Shown here: piece after piece, positions 43,082 through 51,995 of the stretch
Layout of the letters: each line of letters starts with the position of its first letter
Numbering within the stretch: the first letter of the stretch is position 1
NCBI RefSeq assembly: GCF_900111175.1
Contig: NZ_FOGI01000014.1
Span: forward strand, 124,001-188,000
Source: Actinokineospora terrae
GTDB taxonomy: Bacteria > Actinomycetota > Actinomycetes > Mycobacteriales > Pseudonocardiaceae
Length of the DNA stretch: 64,000 nucleotides
Reading direction: 5' to 3'
Notes under the pieces: generated by a model
Seen by the model: the letters and a program-made list of their open reading frames with translations, nothing else
What the model was told of the DNA's origin: nothing
The model's database searches: none
Program-made: the position numbers and the translations under genes

Positions 43082-44050
43082 CTACCCGCTGAGGCCCGCC
43101 ATCCGCAGCGCTGATTCCAGCACGTGCCGGCCCCATTCCCGAGCCCGCGCGGCACCGGCGGCGCGGATCTCGTCGAGCTCCTTCGGGTCGTCGAGGAGCT
43201 CCAAGGTGGACGCCCGCAGGGGTGCCAGTTCCGCCACGACCGCCTCGGCGACGGCTTCCTTCAGCTCTCCGTAGGACGAGTACTCGTCGGCGATCTCGAT
43301 CGGTGAGCGGCCGACGCACGCCGCGAGGATCTCCAGCAGGTTGGCCAACCCGGGCTGGGTCGTCGGCCGGTACTCGAGTCGCTTCTCGTTGTCGGTGACC
43401 GCGCGCATCACCTTGCGGCGCACCAGGTCCGGGTCGTCGAGCAGGAACACGACGCCCGCGTTGTCCTGAGTGGACTTCGACATCTTGCGCGTCGGGTCGG
43501 ACAGGTCCATCACCCGCGCCGCGGTCGGGGCCATCACGGCGCGGGGCACCACGAAGACCTCGCCGAAGGTCGAGTTGAACCGCCGGGCCAGGCTGCGGGC
43601 CAGCTCGACGTGCTGGGTCTGGTCCTGGCCGACCGGCACCTCGGTCGCACCCTGCAAGAGGATGTCCGCCGCCATCAAGACCGGGTAGGTGAGGAGTCCG
43701 AGCCGGACCATCCCCTGGCCGTCGGCGCGCTGCTTGAACTGGGTCATCCGCGCCGCCTCGCCGAACGAGCAGGTGCACTCCAGCACCCAGCTCAGCGCGC
43801 CGAGCTCGCGCACCAGGTCGGACTGGACGAACACCCGGTCCGGTTTGATCCCGGCGGCCAGCAGCACGGCCAGCAGCTCCCGGGACAGCGACCGCAGCCG
43901 CGACGGGTTGTACGACACCGTCATCGCGTGCAGGTCGCTGACGAAGTACAGGTCACCGGCACTGCCCTCGCGCGCCCACCGGCGGATCGCGCCCAGGTGG
44001 TTGCCGAGATGGGCGTGGCCGGACGGGGTGATCGCCGACAGGCGGGTCAT
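43082..44050 (-). CDS. trpS: Tryptophanyl-tRNA synthetase, probably the attenuator-controlled type
   Basis: This 322-aa class I synthetase has the HIGH-type motif in ITPSGHAHLGNHLGAIRRW and the KMSKS loop in DPTRKMSKSTQDNAG. VPVGQDQTQHVELARSLARR binds tryptophan. The N-terminus (LSAITPSGHAHLGN) differs from the usual FSGIQPTGEIHLGN. The closest known situation is Streptomyces coelicolor trpRS1, an auxiliary, indolmycin-resistant enzyme controlled by ribosome-mediated attenuation. ATG 44050 follows GGAG by seven bases. A leader peptide with Trp-Trp and a terminator lie upstream. Confidence 0.93.
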   Translation of the reverse strand: MTRLSAITPSGHAHLGNHLGAIRRWAREGSAGDLYFVSDLHAMTVSYNPSRLRSLSRELLAVLLAAGIKPDRVFVQSDLVRELGALSWVLECTCSFGEAARMTQFKQRADGQGMVRLGLLTYPVLMAADILLQGATEVPVGQDQTQHVELARSLARRFNSTFGEVFVVPRAVMAPTAARVMDLSDPTRKMSKSTQDNAGVVFLLDDPDLVRRKVMRAVTDNEKRLEYRPTTQPGLANLLEILAACVGRSPIEIADEYSSYGELKEAVAEAVVAELAPLRASTLELLDDPKELDEIRAAGAARAREWGRHVLESALRMAGLSG

Positions 44051-44071
44051 CTCTTCGCTCCTCGAAGCCTG

Positions 44072-44113
44072 GGCCGCCCGCCCGGGGTCCCAAGACCGCC
44101 CGGGTGGGCGGCC
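44072..44113 (-). terminator. Attenuator terminator before trpS
   Basis: Arms GGCCGCCCACCCGG (44113-44100) and CCGGGCGGGCGGCC (44085-44072) pair at 13 of 14 positions with a 14-nt loop. GGCCGCC in the first arm can instead pair with GGCGGCC at the leader end (44140-44134), giving an antiterminator. Confidence 0.75.
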
Positions 44114-44129
44114 TGTGGGGTGCACAACG

Positions 44130-44180
44130 TCAGGGCCGCCGGTCGGTGGCCCACCACAGGGTGACGTTGTGAGTGCTCAT
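44130..44180 (-). CDS. trpS leader peptide with tandem Trp codons
   Basis: ATG 44180 opens a 16-codon frame, MSTHNVTLWWATDRRP, ending in TGA. The TGG-TGG pair (44156-44151) is the expected sensor of charged tRNA-Trp. A promoter TTGAAG (44218-44213), 18-bp spacer, TACCGT (44194-44189) lies directly upstream, so the leader mRNA is nearly leaderless. An in-frame GTG at 44183 may be the true first codon. Confidence 0.85.
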   Translation of the reverse strand: MSTHNVTLWWATDRRP

Positions 44181-44188
44181 CACGGCGA

Positions 44189-44218
44189 ACGGTAGCGCAG
44201 CCGTCACGCCGCCTTCAA
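44189..44218 (-). promoter_or_regulatory. Promoter of the trpS leader
   Basis: TTGAAG (44218-44213) and TACCGT (44194-44189) are 18 bp apart on the minus strand. The -35 lies inside the last codons of the 46-aa Cys-rich ORF. Confidence 0.6.
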
Positions 44219-44344
44219 TCGTTTCAGCGCCAGCACCGGGCACCTGCCGCAGCGCGGTTTCGACTGGCAGCACTTCTTCTTGACCTTGCCCGACTTCATC
44301 AGCTTGCGGACGGCCTCGGCGGGCGTGCGCTGCTTCTTCCCCAC
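44204..44344 (-). CDS. 46-aa Lys/Cys-rich small protein
   Basis: GTG 44344, eight bases after GGAGG, opens MGKKQRTPAEAVRKLMKSGK followed by VKKKCCQSKPRCGRCPVLAL and a basic end. Four cysteines (CC-x5-C-x2-C) could bind a metal; the protein is very basic. It is too short for most length cut-offs. An IdeR/DtxR-like box lies 37-55 bp upstream. It is divergent from typA, and its 3' end holds the trpS leader -35. Function is unknown. Confidence 0.72.
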   Translation of the reverse strand: MGKKQRTPAEAVRKLMKSGKVKKKCCQSKPRCGRCPVLALKRLKAA

Positions 44345-44380
44345 GTCCCCCACCTCCCCGTTCCGGCCAAATCCCGCAAC

Positions 44381-44399
44381 TGAGGTTAGGTTAACCTTC
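44381..44399. promoter_or_regulatory. IdeR/DtxR-like iron box
   Basis: TGAGGTTAGGTTAACCTTC matches the 19-bp DtxR consensus TWAGGTTAGSCTAACCTWA at 16 positions by my count (mismatches at 2, 11 and 19). It overlaps a possible -10 (TAACCT on the minus strand) of the Cys-rich ORF and lies 147 bp before typA. Confidence 0.6.
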
Positions 44400-44546
44400 C
44401 TTGATCGCGTGCGTGGTGCTGCTCACACCACCCGACGGGGTATCCTGGTGTACGCCATCAGCAGCGCATCCGCTGCGCGGGCGCCCTGCCACGTGACATG
44501 CCCGGGCCGCCCTCAACCGCCAGAGCAAGGAACCGGGAGCACGCGC

Positions 44547-46466
<1,920 letters not shown>

Positions 46467-46482
46467 TCATCTGTGGGATTTC

Positions 46483-46532
46483 ACTGTGGGGCTTGGGTTG
46501 CCGACATTGCTCGGTGACTCAGGCCCCACAGT
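46483..46532 (+). terminator. Hairpin downstream of typA
   Basis: ACTGTGGGGC and GCCCCACAGT form a perfect 10-bp stem with a 30-nt loop between typA and the orphan Imm1 gene. It may be a terminator; the long loop lowers certainty. Confidence 0.4.
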
Positions 46533-46549
46533 TCTAGGCAGGGTGGATC

Positions 46550-46918
46550 GTGCCCAACTCCAACGACATCACTGCACTAGAGGCCACTGCGCTTCTCGAC
46601 GCCCTACGCACGGCAGCCAACGGGACGGTGTGGTGGCTCAGCCACATCACCCCTGAGCACGACCATTGCCTCACGGTCGGGGTTCGCGGTCATCTCGGCG
46701 CCCTCACCTGGGACGAGGAGCCTGGCGGCACCTGGATCCCCGCCAACGGCACCAACACCACCCACGCCGACTACTTCACCCCCGACGGCGATCACAATCC
46801 CCAACTCCCCGGCACTGAGGTGCCTTACGAACTCGTACTGGAAGCCGTCACCGAGTTCATCCACACCGGCGCCCGCCCCCGCTGCGTCGCCTGGATCCAG
46901 GTCTCCGACGCAGCATGA
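46550..46918 (+). CDS. Imm1-family immunity-like protein, orphan copy
   Basis: This 122-aa protein resembles Imm1 immunity proteins: WWLSHITPEHDHCLTVGVRG, then LGALTWDEEPGGTWIPANG, and a C-terminal helix and strand with VTEFIHTGARPRCVAWIQV. It has no toxin of its own beside it and reads toward the deaminase/Imm1 operon. GTG 46550 has only a weak ribosome site. It is probably a diverged second immunity gene protecting against related toxins. Confidence 0.72.
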   Translation: MPNSNDITALEATALLDALRTAANGTVWWLSHITPEHDHCLTVGVRGHLGALTWDEEPGGTWIPANGTNTTHADYFTPDGDHNPQLPGTEVPYELVLEAVTEFIHTGARPRCVAWIQVSDAA

Positions 46919-46953
46919 GATTGACCGCCGCGTTTCCTGACTTGCAATGGTCT

Positions 46954-47370
46954 TCACGTCGCCTTGCCGTGCATGGCTATCCATTTGATGGATGACGGCC
47001 GATCGCCGGTCGCGAGGAACTCCAGTGCGGCTCGGCGAACGTCCCCGAAAGGGATTTCACTGCGAGCGGGCACTGGCCGTTCGTGGCTCATGTAGTCGTA
47101 GCTGAGCAACTCGTCTCCTGCGCCGTCGCCCTGGCTGAACCACAAGCCTGGCCAGGAACCACCGGAGAAGGTGAGCGCTCCGAGATCGTTGTTCACACCC
47201 ACACCAAACTCGAGCGCGTCAGAGTCGCCGTCCACGTACCACTGCATGAGCAGTGGGAGGTCGTACTCACGCGACTCGGCCTGAACACGGTCCATGAGCG
47301 CGATGACGTCGTCAGGAGTTCGGAGGAGCACAGGGTCGCCGTCCTCGAAATATGCCCTGATCGCGATCAT
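46954..47370 (-). CDS. Imm1-family immunity protein of the deaminase
   Basis: This 138-aa protein begins MIAIRAYFEDGDPVLLRTPD. It carries the Imm1-like core ALEFGVGVNNDLGALTFSGG and ends with AALEFLATGDRPSSIKWIAM. ATG 47370 overlaps the deaminase stop by 4 bp and has GGAGG seven bases upstream. Imm1 proteins commonly neighbour deaminase toxins, so it should neutralise the product of 47367-48080. Confidence 0.82.
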   Translation of the reverse strand: MIAIRAYFEDGDPVLLRTPDDVIALMDRVQAESREYDLPLLMQWYVDGDSDALEFGVGVNNDLGALTFSGGSWPGLWFSQGDGAGDELLSYDYMSHERPVPARSEIPFGDVRRAALEFLATGDRPSSIKWIAMHGKAT

Positions 47371-48080
47371 GGATTCGCCTCCCCGTGGTAAATGGCGTGA
47401 AACCCACCGGATCCGTGGATCGTCATAGTGTAGCCGCGAGGCAGGATTCTCGGCACCAGGGTATCGCATCCCCATTCCCCGACGCAGGGAATGTTGTTGA
47501 TTGCCAACTCCACCCGCATGATCTTGTTGTTCCGCATGTGCACAGCGAGCTTGACCTCCACATCAGCAGCAGTCAGCGGGACCTTCTTCTCAGGCTGGCC
47601 ATAGAACCACTCGACCGCCTCGTAATATTTGCTGTCCCATCCGCTGACTTCCTCTCTTACCACGCCATCCGATCCCAGCCACCTGCCATGCGTTTTCGCC
47701 GCTGGTCGTCGACGCACACCGTTAGCGACGCGCGGAAGGTCCGGTGGAAGTCCGACGCGCAAGCCATGTCCGACGGTTGCCGGGAACTCTGACGACGAGC
47801 CTGATCTCGCCGCGGAGGCGGGCGGGCTTCGATGATGGTCCAAGGAGACCTGCGCAGCCACCATGGCCTGGTCAAGCAGTGCGTCCAGGACTTGTAGGCC
47901 CTGCTCTGCGCGACCGAGCGCCTCGTTGATCCTCACTGCTCGCCGGGTAGGGCCCAAGATCTCGACGACATCCCGTTCAACCGTATCCAACTCTCGCTGG
48001 CACAGCCTCAAGAGCCGCTGGAGATCAGCAAGTGATGCGACAAGGCCCGCTAGGCGGTGAACGCTGTCAGCGATGGACAA
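47367..48080 (-). CDS. SCP1.201/DddA-like deaminase toxin with altered zinc ligand
   Basis: This 237-aa protein has a helical N-terminus (1-85) and a C-terminal deaminase domain: AKTHGRWLGSDGV, VSGWDSKYYEAVEWFYGQPE, AADVEVKLAVHMRNN, INNIPCVGEWGCDTLVP, LPRGYTMTIHG. Family members read HVE; here Asp173 replaces the zinc-binding His, while Glu175, Cys199 and Cys205 remain. It may be inactive or weak. TTG 48080 is the only workable start and has no ribosome site; it lies 10 bp after the methyltransferase stop. No secretion or ESX delivery region is obvious. Confidence 0.82.
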   Translation of the reverse strand: MSIADSVHRLAGLVASLADLQRLLRLCQRELDTVERDVVEILGPTRRAVRINEALGRAEQGLQVLDALLDQAMVAAQVSLDHHRSPPASAARSGSSSEFPATVGHGLRVGLPPDLPRVANGVRRRPAAKTHGRWLGSDGVVREEVSGWDSKYYEAVEWFYGQPEKKVPLTAADVEVKLAVHMRNNKIMRVELAINNIPCVGEWGCDTLVPRILPRGYTMTIHGSGGFHAIYHGEANP

Positions 48081-48090
48081 GGCGGAGTGG

Positions 48091-48690
48091 TCAACGGGTG
48101 AAGGTGAAGAGGTGTTGGTCGGGTTGGAGGGGTTGGGGCGGGGTGGTGAGGCGGTGGACGCCGACGCCGAAGTCTTCTGTGGGGGAGGAGAGCCAGGTTC
48201 GGGTGAAGTGGTGTTGTTCGAACCAGGCGCAGATGGTGGGGACCAGGTCTGGGCGGCGGCGGGTTCGGGTCCAGATGATGGTGTTGGTGGTCAGTTGGGG
48301 AGCCAGGTCGATTGTGCGTTTGATGTCGGCGTCGGGGATGTTGCCGAAGATGCCGCAGAGGAGGACTAGGTCGGATTGGGTGGCGTTGGTGGTGTTGCCT
48401 GCGTCGCCGGTGATGATTTCTGTGTGGAGGCCGCGAGCGGTTTCGGTTGCTATGGCGGTGTTTCTGGGGTCCAGCGCGACGAGGCGGGGGGGGACGGCGT
48501 GGCGGCGGGGGTGGGTGGGGAGGACACCGAAGATGTCGCGGGCTTGGCCTGCGCAGAGGCTGAGAACGGAGATCGGCCCCGGCGGCGCGGCGTCGAAGAA
48601 CGCGGCGATCTGGCCTTGGACGGCCTTGAGGCGGCGCGACAGGGTGGAAGTGGGGTCGTCGTAGTCGTCGTGCCAGGTTTGCCAGTCCAT
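48091..48690 (-). CDS. Class I SAM-dependent methyltransferase
   Basis: This 199-aa Rossmann methyltransferase has motif I VLSLCAGQARDIFGVL, an acidic residue in RLVALDPRNTA and LVLLCGIFGNIPDADIKRTI. Similar proteins are common near DUF397 and Scr1-type genes in actinomycetes. ATG 48690. It is 10 bp upstream of the deaminase and may share its transcript. The substrate is unknown. Confidence 0.85.
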   Translation of the reverse strand: MDWQTWHDDYDDPTSTLSRRLKAVQGQIAAFFDAAPPGPISVLSLCAGQARDIFGVLPTHPRRHAVPPRLVALDPRNTAIATETARGLHTEIITGDAGNTTNATQSDLVLLCGIFGNIPDADIKRTIDLAPQLTTNTIIWTRTRRRPDLVPTICAWFEQHHFTRTWLSSPTEDFGVGVHRLTTPPQPLQPDQHLFTFTR

Positions 48691-48753
48691 GGACGCAAGC
48701 TACGGCACCCGCGGGGCTGCTGGCCCGGGGCGCTGGGGGGCGCCCCGGGGAGG

Positions 48754-48936
48754 TCAGCGGGTGAGGGTGGTGAGGAACTGGGGCCAGTTCGGGGTGGTGA
48801 GGGTGGCGGTGGGGTTCTTGGAGTCGCGGATCGCCACGGGGTTGCCTTGGGTGAAGCGGACTTCGACGCAGTTGTCGTTGGCGCCGCCGCTGTAGGTGCT
48901 CTTGAACCAACCGGTGTCTTGGGGACCGACGTTCAT
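48754..48936 (-). CDS. DUF397 small protein
   Basis: This 60-aa protein shows the DUF397 signature: WFKSTYSGGANDNCVEVRF, IRDSKNPTATL and the end helix WPQFLTTL. It overlaps the Scr1-type regulator by 4 bp. DUF397 proteins are paired with such regulators (as BldB/WhiJ-type modules of Streptomyces) and act as their partner or inhibitor. Confidence 0.93.
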   Translation of the reverse strand: MNVGPQDTGWFKSTYSGGANDNCVEVRFTQGNPVAIRDSKNPTATLTTPNWPQFLTTLTR

Positions 48937-49808
48937 TTGTGGAACCTTTCCCTATTCGTGGAAACCAGTTTCAGGCTGTCATCACGACTCAGGGCCAGGT
49001 CGCCGAGGCGGGCGAAGGCACGGGCCATTCGCTCCGTGTCTTCCGAGCTATCCATGTAGGTCGAGGGGCCGTAGATCACCGGCATGAAGCCGATGGGCCT
49101 GAGCAACTCCCCGAAGCCGAACAGCACGAAGCCGCCGTTCTGCGCCGGGTTGTCCCAAGTGGATGTGGGAATGATCCGCACGTCCAGGTTCTCGTGCGCC
49201 GAGACCAAGTCGAGGATGTACTGGCACTGTTCGACCATCACCTGCGGCGAGCCAACACCCGCGTTGAACGTGTCTTCGGTGAAGAAGAGGCTGATCCGCT
49301 TCGGCTCAGCCGAGTCGAACACGAGCTGCTGCCGCTTGAGTCGGAAGGCGGCTCGACCGGCGCGGACCTGATCGTCCAGCTCGTCCTGCCAGACGCCTTC
49401 AGTCGCACGGATCAGCGCTTCCGCGTAGCCAACACTCTGGACCAGAGCGGGGAAGACACCGTTCTCGTAGGCCTGGATCGACTCGGCCTTGGCTTCCAGG
49501 TAGGCGACGCGGCGCCAGGATTCTGGGCCCAGGTCGGTGTAGGGGTCGCCGGTGGGGGACTTTCTTGCTTCGGCGCCTAGGGATTCGAGTTCGGAGAGGC
49601 GGTCGCCGGTGGCGCCCAGGTACTTGGCGAGGGTGGTGAGTTCCTCGGCGGTGAAGGTGGCGCGGCCTTCCAGCAAGTTCATCAGGCGCTGGCGGGGTTT
49701 GCCGACGTGCTTGGCGGCGGCCTCCAGGGAGATGCCCGCGTCCGAGCGGAGCTGGGCCAGGGCCACGCCGAGGAAGACTCGGGGCATGGTGGCTGCGCCC
49801 TTCGCCAT
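48933..49808 (-). CDS. Scr1-family helix-turn-helix regulator (DUF5753)
   Basis: This 291-aa protein has an N-terminal XRE-type helix-turn-helix (LAQLRSDAGISLEAAAKHVG, LMNLLEGRATF) and a C-terminal DUF5753/Scr1 domain (YENGVFPALVQSVGYAEALI, VRIIPTSTWDNPAQNGGFVL). It is coupled to DUF397. ATG 49808 follows AGGAGG closely. Such pairs regulate development or act as antitoxin-like modules. Two palindromic elements upstream (49875-49888, 49903-49938) are candidate operators. Confidence 0.93.
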   Translation of the reverse strand: MAKGAATMPRVFLGVALAQLRSDAGISLEAAAKHVGKPRQRLMNLLEGRATFTAEELTTLAKYLGATGDRLSELESLGAEARKSPTGDPYTDLGPESWRRVAYLEAKAESIQAYENGVFPALVQSVGYAEALIRATEGVWQDELDDQVRAGRAAFRLKRQQLVFDSAEPKRISLFFTEDTFNAGVGSPQVMVEQCQYILDLVSAHENLDVRIIPTSTWDNPAQNGGFVLFGFGELLRPIGFMPVIYGPSTYMDSSEDTERMARAFARLGDLALSRDDSLKLVSTNRERFHK

Positions 49809-49874
49809 CGGTCCTCCTGTCGTCGTGGGCACGGCTACCGCCATCCCACCATCTCGTTGCGCCCGGGGAAACTT

Positions 49875-49888
49875 CCCCCGATCGGGGG
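49875..49888. promoter_or_regulatory. Palindrome upstream of the Scr1-type gene
   Basis: CCCCCGATCGGGGG is a perfect 14-bp palindrome 67 bp before the regulator start. A CATGTACCCC / GGGATACATG imperfect inverted repeat (49903-49931) and a CATGTAACCC repeat (49929-49938) follow. Either may be an operator shared with the divergent 50016 gene. Confidence 0.45.
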
Positions 49889-50015
49889 TCTGTCGAGGGA
49901 TGCATGTACCCCCTACATTATGGGATACATGTAACCCACAACGCCGGGCCCGCCTTCGCAGCGTAGTCAGTGATCAGCGGAGCGCGATCCCGACCCCACC
50001 CCCGAAAGGAAGCCC

Positions 50016-50210
50016 ATGCGGCACGCCCCGATCGTCGTCGACACCTTCGTCACCATCAACGCGGACTGCGTCATGCGCGCCGAGACCGGCAGCGACGGCG
50101 TCGAGGTCCACTTCAACGAAAGCATCACCGGCCAGGACTTCACCATGCGCTTCACCCGCGACGCCCTGGAGACCCTGATCAGCGTCTGCAGCACCGAACT
50201 CGCCGCCTGA
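50016..50210 (+). CDS. Small conserved hypothetical protein
   Basis: This 64-aa protein starts MRHAPIVVDTFVTINADCVM and ends FTRDALETLISVCSTELA. ATG 50016 has AAAGGA five to six bases upstream, and it is divergent from the Scr1-type regulator. A beta-rich first half and helical end are visible. I do not recognise a family. Confidence 0.65.
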   Translation: MRHAPIVVDTFVTINADCVMRAETGSDGVEVHFNESITGQDFTMRFTRDALETLISVCSTELAA

Positions 50211-50261
50211 GGGCCGCCACGGGTGTGCCGCCACCCCGGGCGGCACACCCCGGGACGGCCC
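50210..50261. terminator. Two-part hairpin between convergent genes
   Basis: A perfect 12-bp stem (50221-50232 with 50239-50250) sits inside an outer 7-bp stem AGGGCCG/CGGCCCT. It lies between the stops of the 50016 gene and the NUDIX gene and should stop both. Confidence 0.7.
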
Positions 50262-50268
50262 TGGAAAG

Positions 50269-50649
50269 TCAGGCCAGGAGCGCCCGCAGGTCCGGGAGCA
50301 GGGCCTCGTCAGCCGGGAGCCAGGTCACCGTGGACAACTCTGCCGCAGCGAGCCACCTCAACGTCCGGTGTTCGCGGGCTGTGGGTTCGCCGTCTATCAG
50401 TTGCGCCGCATAGACCCTGAGGACGAGGTCTTCGCGCAAGGGGATGTCCGCGCCGACCCTCTCCCCCACCTTCACCGTTACGCCTAGCTCTTCCATGCAC
50501 TCGCGTACGACAGCCTCTTCGTCCGTCTCCCCCGGCTCCACGCGACCACCGGGTACCTCCCACATCCCAGCCACCTCTGGCGGGAACGCGCGCTCTTGCG
50601 CCAAGAGACCTTGCGGGCCAACGATCGCCGTTCCCACTACTACGAGCAT
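50269..50649 (-). CDS. NUDIX hydrolase (MutT-like)
   Basis: This 126-aa protein has the NUDIX box GGRVEPGETDEEAVVRECME followed by ELGV, preceded by MWEVPGG. Such enzymes hydrolyse nucleoside diphosphates linked to another moiety, for example 8-oxo-dGTP. ATG 50649 lies a good distance after AAGGA, which sits at the end of the histidine kinase gene; ATG 50658 is an alternative. It is the third gene behind the two-component pair. Confidence 0.92.
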   Translation of the reverse strand: MLVVVGTAIVGPQGLLAQERAFPPEVAGMWEVPGGRVEPGETDEEAVVRECMEELGVTVKVGERVGADIPLREDLVLRVYAAQLIDGEPTAREHRTLRWLAAAELSTVTWLPADEALLPDLRALLA

Positions 50650-50660
50650 GCGGGACATCC

Positions 50661-51995
50661 TTACGACAGGGACGTCGTTCGCCAACTCACCAGGAAGCGC
50701 GCGCCACCCTCCGGCGACTCCGCCACACGCACTGTCCCGCCGCGCCTGCGGATCACCTCCGCGACTAGAGCCAATCCGAGGCCGGTTCCGCCACTACTGC
50801 GCGCGCGGTCGTCCTGGACTCGGTAAAACCGGTCGAACACGCGCTGGCGGTGCTCGGCCGCGATACCCGAGCCGTCGTCGTCCACTACGAGTCTGGTGAC
50901 GGTGGGGCCGCTGATGACCGTGACCGTGATCAGGGAGCGCGCGTGGCGGACGGCGTTCCTCAGAAGGTTGTCCAGGACTAGGTCCACCTCGTTGTGGGCG
51001 GCCCAGACCCAGGACAGTCCTGCCGGGGTGTGGACTACGACCTCGGGGCCGTCGTCGGAGGAGCAGCGGGTGGCGGCGGCGTGAGCGGCCGCTGTTAGGT
51101 CTACCGGCTCTGCTGGGGGGACCTCGCCTGCATCAGAACGGGCCAGGGTGAGTAGGCCGTCGACTAGGGCTGACAGCCGCTCGGACTCGTGGACGACGTC
51201 GGTCAGGACCTCTTGGGACAGCTCCGGGTCGGGGTGCCGGACCGCGACCTCAGCCTGGACGCGGATTGAGGCGACCGGGGATCGGAGCTCGTGGGCCGCG
51301 TCGCCGGTGAAGCGTCTTAGCCTGTCTGCGGCTTCGTCGCGTCGGGCCAAGAGGTCGTTGAGGGCTCCGGCGAGGGCGTGCAGTTCATCGTGTGACGACG
51401 GCAGGGGCAAACGTTTGCCTGCCCCTAGTCGGGTCGCAGCTGCGCGCATTCTTTGCACTGGTCGGAGGGCCGATCGCACGGCGAACCAGGTCGCTAGAGC
51501 GCTGGCAGCGGCAACGATGATCGCGGCGACCAAGAGCCACCGGAGAGCGCTACCGTGCGCGGCCGCGTAGCCGGGCAGGCCAGCGCCTACGACTACCAGG
51601 CGTTGAGAGCCGTCAGGGCCGGTCGCGATGGTGCCCTGCCAGCGCGTGGGTGGGGTGTCTGAGAGGCGTAGGACGGGCGTACCGGCCTTGAGGACCCTCA
51701 CGTCGGCAGGTGAGAGCAACGGCGCTGGCTTGCCGTCTACGGGCGTGCCCGCGGTGTCGAGAACATGCACGTTGATGTTGGGCGTGCCGGATGAGGGCGC
51801 CTTGCCTTCAGCTACCGCCGTAAGAGCCGCGGATAGCACTGGCGCGAGTTCGTCGTCAGTAGACCTGACCAGCAGCGGTCCGATCATGCGGCTGGTCAGC
51901 AAGGCCAGCACTACCAGCACCGCGAGCGTGACGGCCGTGGCGACGGTCGTGACTCGGAAGCGCATAGAGCGGCGCCGCCACAGCAGGCCGATCAC
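50661..51995 (-). CDS. Two-component sensor histidine kinase
   Basis: This 444-aa kinase has two transmembrane segments (TTVATAVTLAVLVVLALLTS; LRWLLVAAIIVAAASALATW) around an extracellular sensor of about 110 residues. HAMP and HisKA (FTGDAAHELRSPVASIRVQA, phospho-His) follow. The ATPase shows HNEVDLVLDNLLRNAVRHA, DDDGSGIAA and SSGGTGLGLAL. GTG 51995 overlaps the response regulator stop by 4 bp. The pair is divergent from a LolA-like/ABC exporter group and may control it. Confidence 0.93.
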   Translation of the reverse strand: MIGLLWRRRSMRFRVTTVATAVTLAVLVVLALLTSRMIGPLLVRSTDDELAPVLSAALTAVAEGKAPSSGTPNINVHVLDTAGTPVDGKPAPLLSPADVRVLKAGTPVLRLSDTPPTRWQGTIATGPDGSQRLVVVGAGLPGYAAAHGSALRWLLVAAIIVAAASALATWFAVRSALRPVQRMRAAATRLGAGKRLPLPSSHDELHALAGALNDLLARRDEAADRLRRFTGDAAHELRSPVASIRVQAEVAVRHPDPELSQEVLTDVVHESERLSALVDGLLTLARSDAGEVPPAEPVDLTAAAHAAATRCSSDDGPEVVVHTPAGLSWVWAAHNEVDLVLDNLLRNAVRHARSLITVTVISGPTVTRLVVDDDGSGIAAEHRQRVFDRFYRVQDDRARSSGGTGLGLALVAEVIRRRGGTVRVAESPEGGARFLVSWRTTSLS

